NCBI GenBank assembly: GCA_031772625.1
Contig: CM062817.1
Span: 884,654,184-884,718,183, forward strand
Length of the DNA: 64,000 nucleotides
DNA from: Pinus tabuliformis
Lineage: Eukaryota; Streptophyta; Pinopsida; Pinales; Pinaceae
Direction of reading: 5' to 3'
The position numbers were made by a program, and so were the translations under genes. The notes beneath the pieces were generated by a model, which was given only the letters and a program-made list of their open reading frames with translations, ran no database searches and was not told the DNA's origin. Every line of letters starts with the position of its first letter. The stretch's first letter is position 1. Positions 1 through 9,447 of the stretch are shown in pieces.

Positions 1-180
1 CACAATTTCCATGGAGAACACATCATCCAGGCCTCACACGAGAGCTAATCATCTTGCTACATAATCGTCATGGAGAACACATCATCCAGACCTCACAGGA
101 GAAATAATCATCCTACTACATAGTCGTCATGGAGAACACATCATCCAGACCTCACAAGAGAACTAATCATCCTACTACAT
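1..180. repeat. 59-bp tandem repeat, three copies
   Basis: Three head-to-tail units with a 59-base period: the string CATGGAGAACACATCATCCA starts at about 10, 69 and 128 with small changes. A fourth, more diverged unit follows gypsy element G at about 36635-36690, so G inserted inside this array. I infer that the array lies between the RNase H region and the 3' LTR of copia element A, because A pol remnants follow at once at 36700. The function is unknown. Confidence 0.85.
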
Positions 181-1588
181 TGATTTGGAATTTATCCAGG
201 ATAAAGAATTAAAGTTATCATAGACTCATGTGCATGGATGTGCCTATGTTACTTATGCAACATATTGATAAGATTGCTAGAATACATATATACTGAGGCA
301 ATTAGAGAAAACATAACAGTCAAACATGTAAACACAACAAGTTTAATAAGGACTTCACCCAATTCTCCTGGGCTACATCTCCTGGTCCAGTGTTCAGTGG
401 TGGCCTCTCTATTATGTTTTCAAGTGGAGTTTTTATAATAGTGAGCTCGATTTGAGTCTCACTAAATAGATAGTAACCAGTAGGAATGGAGTGCACAGAC
501 TCTCCTTACTGAAATTCAACCTCTGAGGGTCACAGTAGTATGACAGGCCTATGCCGAGGAGTTTTCTTGAACCTCTCAAGCCTTTAATGGAGTACACAGA
601 CTCTCTGACTCTCTCTGGCTCTGTCTGGCTCAATGCTGCCTTCAAGTGAGCTTGGCTTCTACTCTCTGTTCTCTGCTATTAGCTTTCACCTCTCTTTGAT
701 GTCTTCTACTTCTGTCAGTTCATGGCTTTAAAGCCAACCTATTCCTTGACTGTTCGTTTCTACTTCCCAACCTTCTATTTTCCCTGTCCTCTATCCATTC
801 GAATTCCTCTGCTTTGCGTCATCATCATCGGGTAATGCCTCATAGGGAGGTGGCCACCTATTTCCTAACAAACTAGGTGTCAGAATCCCTGAATCATATT
901 TGAATGGTTGTTAATTTTGTTTGCTTCAAGATCACCCATGAACACGAATCGTTTTCCAACTCATCGTCCACATCAAACTCCAAATCCCCTTTAATCTTGC
1001 TTCTTAACTTGTCAAATCCGGTCAGTCATCGGGATGCATCTCAGCCGTTGATCTAGGCCCCCCAGAACCTATGGTCGTCGCTCATATCAGGCGAGCAAGT
1101 TGCCTGACGTTTACCCATCCGATGTGGGTGTTTTTCTCTCTCATCCACCAGGCGCGTGTCGCTCGATGTGTGTCATCGGGTGGGACTCAGTCAAAACTGC
1201 TTACCACCTCGAAGCCTTCCAATATCCTACTGGTTTTTGGAACCCACGCTATGGAACTGAAAGCATTCCTTTTCCGCACTTTATAGCATTTTCGGGTTTG
1301 GGCACTTTGGGGCTTTCTTTCACTAAGAGGGATGCCCTGCAATACGTGATTAGCCACCCCCGTTTCTTGATTTGACCTTCAGTGTTTCTAGTTTGCACCA
1401 TCACGCGTTACCATGGGCCAACGGTCTACGCGCTTAACCGAGGGTCCTCGTTGCTCCGCTCTGGCCACAACTACAACTGTCACAAGGATTCCTTCTGATA
1501 GCTTGATTTTCTAGGACTTGAATCCTTTTGGCCCAATTTCAAAATAGTCATGAAAACTTAGAGAGTTTTTAGGATCCAATTCAGATCA
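181..1588 (-). repeat. 3' LTR of gypsy G
   Basis: 1,408 bp running from TGATTTGGAATTT to TTCAGATCA. It aligns with the split 5' LTR at 7987-8158 and 35550-36629. That copy is shorter, mainly through a deletion of roughly 120 bases corresponding to about 1345-1465 here. On the minus strand a TATAAAGTGC string at about 1277-1286 is a possible core promoter. Bases 1589-1790 are the 3' untranslated and polypurine region, with a weak purine run next to the LTR. Confidence 0.9.
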
Positions 1589-1790
1589 CAGCCTTCCCAC
1601 TGAAAAATCTTTTGGACCACCAAAAGTTGGTTTTCTTTTAAGCATCAATCAAGTGAGGGTATTTCTTCCTCGCTTGCTCAATTTCTACCCATTTTGCACT
1701 ACTTGGCTTTGAACCCTTGAGTCCAATCTTGAGGTACTTAGAATCCCCTCTGTGTGTGGTTCTTACCTTCCTGTCCAGAACTGTATCTTC

Positions 1791-3309
1791 CTACAATTCA
1801 TTAAGATATTCAGGTAACAGATCATCAATAGAAGGCAATTGACTCTGCTCTTCGGGATCTTCAAGTAATGAAGGTTCAAATAGTCTCAAGCTGACTGCAT
1901 TGACGACTAAGTAGATGTGCATGTAAGCTGGTAAGTCAAGGCAAAAAACATTCTCACCAATTTTCTCAAGTATCTGGAAAGGTCCATACCTTATTGGCTT
2001 TAGCTTTTTACCTTCTCCTTGCATTCTATCTTTTCTGATATACAACCAAACTTGGTCACCAACTTGGAAACTATGCTCCATCTGATGCTTGTCATGCCTT
2101 GTCTTATACTTGGCTTGGCTCTTTTCCAGCTATTCCTGTACTACTTGGTGAATCTCTTGGATTTGTTCAATGAACTTGGTTGCTTTGTCCACATTGTTGT
2201 GTCCATCAACTGCTATGTCTTTACCAAAGACAAAATCCAAGGGAGACCTTGGTGTGAAACCAAAACAAGTCTCAAAAGGAGATCTCTATGTAGAAGAATG
2301 TTTAGCTCAGTTGTAAGCATGCTGCACATAACATAAATGTTCATCCCAATGTTTGGGATGTTTGTTGCAATAGCCTCTGAGCAACTAGATCACTATCCTG
2401 TTGACCACTTCTGTTTGGCCATCTGTTTGTGGATGAAAAATTGTGCTCTTCTTCAGCCTAGTGTCCATCAGTTCCCACAAACTCAACCAAAATTTCCCAA
2501 CAAATCGGGTATCTTGATCAGATATGATTGAAGTGAGTAATCCAAAATGAACCCGTACATGCTGAAAGAACAACTTTGCAGTTTGTTCAACTATAATCTG
2601 TTTGTTACAAGGTATCAAAATACACATTTTACCAAATCTATCCACAACAACATATAAATAGTCATGAACTTTTCTAGATTTAGGCAGTCCTCCAACAAAG
2701 TCCATGGAAACACTTTCCCAAGGATGAGAAGGAACTAGTAGTGGAGTGTCCAAGCCTAGCTTTCTATTACTGGGTTTGCTTTTTGCACACATAGTACACC
2801 ATCTTACATATCTAGAAACTGTTTCATTCATTTTTGGCCAATAAAAAAATCTTTGTAGCTGTGCAACTATTTTACTTACACCAAAGTGACCCGATATTAG
2901 AGAAGTGTGTGCTTCTCGAATTATCTTTACCCTTTCAGTTTGTGGAATGCATAGCTTCCCAAAATGATACAAGAGTTGGTCCTTAATGTGATAGTCCAAT
3001 TCTTCTACTCGTTTTCCTTGACTTAAAGTTGCATATACATCTTTAAAATCTATATCTTGAGCATATTGTTCAATGTAGCTCTCATGCAATACTGAATTAT
3101 GCTTAAGTATAGTAGATGCATTTATAATTGGTCTGGACAACATATCTGCAACTTTATTGTGTATGCCTTTTTTATATCTGATGACTAAATGAAACTGTTG
3201 TAGAAAACCCATCTACTTATAGTGTCTTGATTGCTGCAACTTAGTTTGGGAGTGTAAATATTGAAGGGGTTGATGATCAGTATGTATAACTATCTCTTTT
3301 CCCAATAAA
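1791..3309 (-). pseudogene. Gypsy G RNase H end and integrase (broken)
   Basis: Minus-strand remnant of the 3' part of gypsy pol. After the end of RNase H (VADMLSRP, near 3150) come an HHCC zinc finger (near 2800-2930, ending WCTMCAKSK) and the integrase core. The core has its three acidic positions in SMDFVGG, ISDQDTRF and TDGQTEVVNR. After stops between 2384 and 2081, the integrase C-terminal GPY/F-type module is readable at 2081-1791 (RYGPFQILEKIGENVF). Integrase would insert the cDNA into host DNA. Several stops and frame changes make the gene inactive. Upstream it is cut at 3310 by insertion D and resumes at 5759. Confidence 0.88.
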
Positions 3310-3314
3310 TAATG

Positions 3315-3670
3315 TGTTAGGTAAACTTGACTTAGGATAGAGTCAAAGTTGTCCAGATTAAATAGTGATGATTTTGGGGCACATGGTATTGTGCACCCAT
3401 AGTACTCTTCTCATGGTATTATATGTAATGGAGCTTATAAAAGGCTAGAAAGACTTCATTGTAATGCAAGACTTGGAGGTGAGCGGTGAAGGCTCACTTG
3501 GTCGGATTGGCCAGGGTTTTGGCCAATGCTAATGAGATCTTATTAGGTTGGATTTTTTCCCGGATTTGGGGTTTTCCTAGATAAACATTTGTGTTTATGT
3601 GTTTATGGTTGTTGCTGGTTATTTTTATATTTGTTTCTCTCAGTGATTCTCCATAATATATTTTCTAACA
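3315..3670 (+). repeat. 5' LTR of copia D
   Basis: 356 bp, TGTTAGGTAAACTTG to TTTTCTAACA, nearly identical to the 3' LTR at 5395-5753. A canonical TATA box (CTTATAAAAGGCT, near 3435) marks the likely promoter. Confidence 0.92.
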
Positions 3671-3672
3671 AC

Positions 3673-3683
3673 TGGTATCAGAG
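3673..3683 (+). promoter_or_regulatory. Primer binding site of D (tRNA-iMet)
   Basis: TGGTATCAGAG, the standard plant complement to the 3' end of initiator Met tRNA, two bases after the 5' LTR. Confidence 0.9.
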
Positions 3684-3744
3684 TCGAAGGTCTATTTGGC
3701 TGATAAACTCGCAAGAAAGAAGGGTCCTCGTTCGAGTGGGAGCA

Positions 3745-4500
3745 ATGGCAGAAGATGGTAAATTTATGGTCGAGAAATTTAACGGCCAAAACTTCTTGCT
3801 ATGAAAGATGCAGATGGAAGATTATCTGTATCAGAAAGATCTGTACCTACCATTGAGTGGAAAAACAAGAAGCCGATGGCTATGACAAATGAAGAATGGA
3901 ACCCTCTCAATAGAAAGGCACTCGGAACAATATAGTTGTGCTTCACTGCGTCAGTCGCCTTCAACATTTCGAAGGAAACAACGATAGAGGGTTTGATTCA
4001 GGCGTTGTCAAGACTATATGAAAAACCCTTGGCCTCAAACAAGGTATTTCTTATGAAACGGTTGTTTAATATGAATATGTCGGAAGTTGGATCTATTGCA
4101 GATCATTTAAATGATTTTAATATAGTTACAAGTCAGTTAAGCTCTGTAGGGGTAAACTTTGAAAATGAAGTTAGAGCTCTGTTATTCTTGTGCTCATTGC
4201 CAGAAAGTTGGAATGGTTTAGTAATGGCCATTAGTAACTCCGTGTCTAGATCTAGTACTTTAAAGTTTGATGATGTTGTCGGTGCTATACTTAGTGAGGA
4301 AATGCGACAAAAAAGCTCTGGTGAGACATCGGGAAATGCTTTGAGTGCAGAGTCTAGGGGAAGAAAAATGGAAAGAGGAAAGAGCTCAGGATATCGCAGT
4401 AAACCAAGGAAAGGCAGATCCAAGTCTAGATCGGGGATAGTGTACTGGAAATGCGAAAAGAAAGGACACCTAAAGAAAGACTGTAGACAGCGGACCTGCT
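3745..4500 (+). pseudogene. Copia gag remnant of D
   Basis: Begins MAEDGKFMVEKFNGQNF at an ATG after the leader, a typical copia Gag start. Early stops and a frame change near 3800-3935 break it, and the main body reads on from about 3936. The body ([20 protein letters not shown], then IADHLNDF) matches the UBN2-type gag domain of copia elements. It is followed by an Arg/Ser-rich stretch and a CCHC zinc knuckle near 4441-4485. The first cysteine of that knuckle is replaced by tyrosine ([14 protein letters not shown]), so RNA binding is probably lost. Gag would form the virus-like particle. The frame stops soon after the knuckle and no pol follows. Confidence 0.85.
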
Positions 4501-4532
4501 GTAGGTTGTGTCTCTTCATTTTGCTGGATAAT

Positions 4533-4699
4533 AGAAAGGAAGGACTGGTTGTTTGGGGTGGACGTAGTCCAAACTGGGTGAACCACGTATATCTCTGTCT
4601 CTCTTGTTTTATGCGTTCTTTTGTGTTTATATTTCTGCAATATTTTATGTGTTCCATTGCTCCGTAATATATAATTTTATAACAACTGGTATCAGAGCC
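4533..4699 (+). other. Second U5-like end plus primer site inside D
   Basis: TCCGTAATATATAATTTTATAACA-type sequence ends at about 4682 and nearly repeats the end of D's own LTR. It is followed by a perfect TGGTATCAGAGCC at 4687-4699. The sequence further upstream (4533-4650) is not the same as D's LTR. This looks like the U5, primer site and leader of a related copia family placed inside D, perhaps by template switching during reverse transcription. Confidence 0.6.
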
Positions 4700-5394
4700 A
4701 GATATTGGTTTCAAAGGGATTCTTTGATGCCAGGGGTTTATAGTGTCTGATGAGATCAATGCAGCAGATATGGGTCTGGAAAATAATGGTGGAAAAATTG
4801 TACGCGGAAGAACCTCGAGGAAAATGTACGGAAGATAGTGCCGTAACTGCCAGGGATCACAGTGCATTTGCGATATTTACCAGTTTGGAACATGTTGACG
4901 AATTGTTTGGGATTCATGCGACTATTTAAAGAAGGTTGAGAGATAACTTTGGTCAGCAGAAGAAAATTGTTCATGCGGCTTCAAAAATTGTTCGCTTTCT
5001 GCTACGTGAGGCCACTGGTGGCGAAATCTACGAGGTTATCGTCGGGCTCGCAATTGGAGCTGTTTGATAGAAGTTTTTGAGCAAATCAAATTGAGAGAGG
5101 ATGGATTATAATCGCAGTAGCAAAAAAATAAAAAATAAAAAATCAAATTTTTAATGAAGTCAAAATTATTACATGTAAATGGGCATACCACTATAAGACC
5201 TGGTAAGGCATGTGTACCCCTTGGTGATCACCGGTAAAGTCTGGGTTAGACCTAGGTGATAGGGGGATGTCGAGTTAACAATACCCGGGTAAAAACTCTG
5301 AGGGGGGTAAGAGCTAGAGTAAGCGGGATTGTCTCACTTAGCAGGTTTGGCTGGAGTTAGTCAAGGAACCCCAAGTAAAGTTCAAGGGGGGAAT

Positions 5395-5753
5395 TGTTAG
5401 GTAAACTTGACTCAGGATAGAGTCAAAGTTGTCCAGGTTAAACAATGATGATTTTGGGGCACATGGTATTGTGCACCCATAGTACTCTGCCCGTGGTATT
5501 ATATGTAATGGAGCTTATAAAAGGCTAGAAAGACTTCATTGTAATGAAAGACCTGGAGGTGAGCGGTGAAGGCTCACTTGGTCGGATTGGCCAGGGTTTT
5601 GGCCAATGCTAATGAGATCTTATTAACTTGGGTTTTTCCCCGAATTTGGGGTTTTCTCATATAAACATTTGTGTTTATGTGTTTATGGTTGTTGCTGGTT
5701 ATTTTTATATTTGTTTCTCTCAGTGATTCTCCGTAATATATAATTTTCTAACA
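5395..5753 (+). repeat. 3' LTR of copia D
   Basis: 359 bp, starts TGTTAGGTAAACTTG just after the purine tract and ends TTTTCTAACA at the TAATG duplication. Few differences from the 5' LTR, so D is a young insertion compared with G. Confidence 0.92.
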
Positions 5754-5758
5754 TAATG

Positions 5759-6850
5759 TTTCCACTTTTTCACACTCTGTACTAATGCATACAATTCTTT
5801 ATCATATGTGGGATAGTTAACTACTGTAGAATTAAATGTCTTAGAATGATAACATATGGGTTTACCTTGCTGCATCAACACTGCTCCCATGGCATAGTCA
5901 CTAGCATCCGTTTGAATCTCAAATGGTCTTTGAAGATCTGGCAATGCTAGTACTAGTGTTGTAATAATCTTTTCTTTCAAGGTGTCAAAGGCTTTCTGCT
6001 GTTTTCCTCCCCACTGAAACACCTTGTTTAATCCTGTCAAAGCATGTAAAGATGTTGCGATTAAGGAAAAGTTAGCAATAAACTTTCTCCAATATTGAGC
6101 TGCCCCTAAGAAGCTTCTAACTTTAGTAGGGATTTGGGTTTAGGCCAGTTTACAATGACTGCAACCTTAGAGGGATCTATCTTCAATTCACCACCCCCTA
6201 CTATATGACCCAAATAATTTAAAGATGTTTTACCAAATTCACATTTTGAGAGTTTAACATAAAGTTTTTCTCTTTTTAAAACATCTAGAGTCTGCTTAAC
6301 ATGCTTCAAATGTTCTTCCCACATTTTTCTGAATATAAGAATGTAGTCCAAGGATACAATAACAAAATCATCAAGAAAAGGTCTGAGTACATCATTCATT
6401 ATTCTCATGAAAGTACCAAGAGCATTAGTTAAGCTAAAGGGCATAACCAGCCACTCATCCAATCCCTGCTTTGTTTTGAAAGTAGTCTTCCATGCATCTT
6501 GCTCTGCAACTCTGACCTGATGATATCCACTATGCAAGTCTAACTTGGAAAAATAAACAGCTTCTTTCAATTGGTCTAATAGATCATCTATGCGAGGAAG
6601 GGGAAAACAATTTTTTATCATTATCATATTCAGTGCTCGGTAATCAATGCACATTCTCCACGAGCCATCTTTCTTTCTCACCAAGACAATTGGAGACCCA
6701 CATGGTGATGTGCTAGGTCTGATGAACCCCTTCTCGAGAAGCTCCTGTACCTTCTTCTTGATTTCTGCATTCTCTAAAGCGGACAACCTTTTATACCGGT
6801 GGCTGCAATGGTTGTTTCATCTCCTGAGTCTGACCCCAAATCTCTTTGAA
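5759..6850 (-). pseudogene. Gypsy G reverse transcriptase and RNase H (broken)
   Basis: Minus-strand pol. The RT start LENAEIKKKVQELLEKGF (near 6780) leads to SWRMCIDYRALN and FSKLDLHSGYHQV. The catalytic YxDD region reads SLDYILIF near 6345-6370, so one catalytic aspartate is tyrosine and the tyrosine is serine. The enzyme would be dead even without the stops. A frame change lies near 6105. The RNase H start (FEIQTDASDYAMGAVLMQQG) is readable at about 5870-5930. The frame is then cut by insertion D and resumes at 3309. RT would copy element RNA to DNA inside the particle. Confidence 0.9.
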
Positions 6851-7925
6851 TAGTTGCAGCAGTATTCTTCTTCTTGCCCACGCGCTTCATAGGTTTAAGC
6901 CCCGGATGCAAAATCTAGCGGTGTTCATCATCATGCCCATCCTTTTTTCAGTGAGTGCATGAAGACTTTGTCTTTTGTACAACATTAGCCTTCCTCTCTT
7001 TCCATTTCTATTTTCTTTTCTCCTTATTCTTACTTGCAGTGGGTTGGGATGAACCCCCAACTTCTGGGTTCCCATTCTTACCTCTAGCTTCTAGATGTGT
7101 AGCCTGAACGAATACCTCATCTATGCTAGTGGGATTAAACATGAGGATAGTGTGCCTCATGTAGCTATGTAGACCACCTATATACTTCAGCTGAGTCTCA
7201 GGTGAGTCTAAATAAATTCCTAGAATCAATGCTCTTTTCCTAAATTCTTGAGTATACCCTTGTACACTTTTCCCTTTCAATTATCAAATAGTTTGCCAGC
7301 TCATCATGGCTTGTTGCATATAAGTCAGTGGATAGAATTGTTTTTTAATTGTGGAAACAAATTCACTCCATACAGAGAGAATTTTACCATGTTTCTTCAT
7401 GTCATGTTGTGTTCGACCTTCCCACCATACCAAGGCAGTTCCTCCAAGGCGCAAGCTAGCCAGCTGAATCTTACTTTTGTCTAAGTCAATATTCTGCACA
7501 CTGAAATACATATCAATCTGTCTAATCCAATTGTCCAGCTTCTCTGCATTAAATTCTCCATCATACATATGTAAATCAAATTTAACATCTAATTTAATCA
7601 AAGATGTCCTCTTCTTGTTTTCAAGGCTATTAGCAGCTATGTGGAAGTTTTCTTCTTTCCCTTTTGCTTTAGAGTGGTCATGGAGGAGAGATTCTTCTTC
7701 TCCTTTATCTTTGGAGTGCGATGAATCTGCATCTCTGCCTTTCATAAACTCCCTATACATATCGTATATCATGTACCTCATGGCCAGGAAACTATCTATG
7801 AATTGGGGGTCTAATCCCAAGGTACTTTCTTCTGACATTTTCTTCTTAGGACAAACTCTTTCAATTTCTAGGTTAGCTTCAACCAACTCTTCTTCTCCTA
7901 ATTTAAGCTTTGATCTAGTTAGCAT
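6840..7925 (-). pseudogene. Gypsy G gag (broken)
   Basis: Starts MLTRSKLKLGEEELVEAN near 7925, a short distance after the primer site. The retrotransposon gag domain lies at about residues 110-210 (LDNWIRQIDMYFSV, LVWWEGR, FVSTIKKQFYPL). Two adjacent in-frame stops (TGA TAA, about 7278-7283) each fit a C-to-T change of CGA and CAA. The frame then continues (VQGYTQEFRKRALILGI) to 7008. Past a frame shift, a decayed zinc-knuckle region is readable near 6890-6960, containing KKDGHDDEH. Gag forms the capsid and binds the element RNA. Confidence 0.85.
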
Positions 7926-7972
7926 TCAACAAAAAAATCCAGTACAAGCTTGTCTAACCTTAGTAAACCTAA

Positions 7973-7984
7973 GCTCTGATACTA
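7973..7984 (-). promoter_or_regulatory. Primer binding site of G (tRNA-iMet)
   Basis: GCTCTGATACTA on the plus strand is the reverse complement of TAGTATCAGAGC, one base off the tRNA-Met primer site. It lies next to the start of the 5' LTR at 7987. Confidence 0.75.
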
Positions 7985-7986
7985 CA

Positions 7987-8158
7987 TGATTTGGAATTTA
8001 TCTAGGATAAAGAATTAAGGTATTATAGACTCATGTGCACGAATGTGCCTATGTTACTTATGCAATAGATTGATAAGATTTCTAGAATACATAGACACTG
8101 AGACAATTAGAGAAAACATAACAGTAAAACATGTGAACACAAAAAGTTTAATAGGGAG
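7987..8158 (-). repeat. 5' LTR of gypsy G, first piece
   Basis: 172 bp matching the left LTR from 181 onward (TGATTTGGAATTTATC). It stops at GGGAG (8154-8158), where copia E begins, and the match resumes at 35550. Confidence 0.92.
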
Positions 8159-8598
8159 TGTTAGGATATTCCGACACATAGGAAATAGTTAAGTATAACC
8201 TGGTCTAGTATAGAGTTAGGTAAAGTGTGTTTCTTTACTATGTACATTTTGTAACTTACAATCCGATGGTCATGATATGTAGTGATCTGACGGTTCATTC
8301 TCTCCTCGGTATTACCGACACTTGATCCATGGTTTAACACCCGATTGGTCCATGATCTCTATTTAAAGAGCACGGAGGGTCATTTGTAGGTTAACCCGTT
8401 CATGAGAGAAGCTTATGTAAAATTTCATTCTTTTATTAATAAATTGCCTGAAGTGGCCGCGTTGGCTCACGCCGTGGACTATTTCCCTCTTTGAGGACTT
8501 TAACCACGTAAAAATTATTGGTGTATTGATCTGTGATCTGTTTGTGAGCGGTGTCCTTTGGTGTTCTGTCTGAGGAACTTACCCTGTAAATTCCTACA
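8159..8598 (+). repeat. 5' LTR of copia E
   Basis: 440 bp, TGTTAGGATATTCC to AAATTCCTACA. The two pieces of the 3' LTR (26803-27029 and 35332-35544) also add up to 440 bp. A CTATTTAAAGAG string near 8360 is a possible TATA box. Confidence 0.95.
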
Positions 8599-8610
8599 TG
8601 GTATCAGAGC
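8599..8610 (+). promoter_or_regulatory. Primer binding site of E (tRNA-iMet)
   Basis: TGGTATCAGAGC directly after the LTR, a perfect plant initiator-Met primer site. Confidence 0.95.
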
Positions 8611-8926
8611 TATTTGAGGGCCGCGTCTGTTGGTGATCCAAATCTGAAGCCGGTAGAACTGCACCCGACTACCGTTTCCTAGATCTATTGTTTCTGACTA
8701 CTTTCGGGCCGAGAGGACTGCTCTGTTGTGTTGGGAGCATCTATTCCAGTGAAGAACCCCTTTCGTTTCACGCGAAAAGGTTTTTGGTAGCCCTAACTCT
8801 GTCATTTTTAAGATCTAGAGGTATACAGTGTTTATTTGTAGTTTACAGTTATTTTCTCTCTATTTATTTTGGTTTCGGTTTATTTAGCTTTTTTTTATTA
8901 TCGGATCTGAACCTTTCATTTCTGCG
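8611..8926 (+). other. Leader of copia E, first piece
   Basis: Untranslated leader between the primer site and gag. It is homologous, inverted, to F's leader at 21330-21646 and resumes at 22076 after F. No convincing coding sequence. Confidence 0.85.
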
Positions 8927-9366
8927 TGTAGGAATTTACAGGGTAAGTTCCTCAAACAGAACACCAAAGGACATCGCTCACAACCAGATCGCAGATCAAT
9001 ACACCAGTATTTTTGACATGGTTAAAACCCTCAAGGAGGGAAACGATCCATGGCCTGAGCCAACATGGCCACTTCAGGCAATTTATTAATAAAAGAATGA
9101 AAATTTACATATGTTTCTCTCATGCACGGATTACCCTACAAATGACCCTCCATGCGCTTTAAATAGAAATCATGGACCAATCGGGTGTCAAGCCAGAAAT
9201 CAAGTGTCGGTAATACCGAGGAGAGAATGAACCGTCGGATCACTCCATATTGTGACTGTCGGATTGCAAGTTACAAAATGTACAATGGTAAGAAACACAC
9301 TTTACCTAACTCTATACTAGACCAAGTTGTACTTAACTATTTCCTATGTGTCAGAATATCCTAACA
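8927..9366 (-). repeat. 3' LTR of copia F
   Basis: 440 bp, reverse complement of the E-family LTR: TGTAGGAATTTACAGGG to AATATCCTAACA in plus orientation. The purine tract appears as TCCCCCCTTAAG at 9367-9378. Confidence 0.94.
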
Positions 9367-9447
9367 TCCCCCCTTAAGAACAACTTGGGATAGGATTGAA
9401 GGATTTACAAATATGACACAATAGGAGAAGGAAGGAGGCACTAGAGC

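Larger units (their letters stand above)
3315..5753 (+). mobile_element. Short non-autonomous copia element D
   Basis: A 2,439-bp LTR element in the RNase H region of G with a perfect TAATG duplication (3310-3314 and 5754-5758). It has two short LTRs, a tRNA-Met primer site, a gag remnant and a purine tract (AAGGGGGGAAT, ending 5394). No protease, integrase or reverse transcriptase can be seen, so it must have been moved by enzymes from another element. The inside looks composite: a copia gag is followed by a second LTR-end-plus-primer-site module at about 4533-4699. Bases 4700-5378 show no recognisable coding sequence. Confidence 0.9.

Noticed and set aside
4133..4867. Minus-strand open frame of 244 codons opposite D gag
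   Set aside because: Antisense shadow of the copia gag, with no domain.
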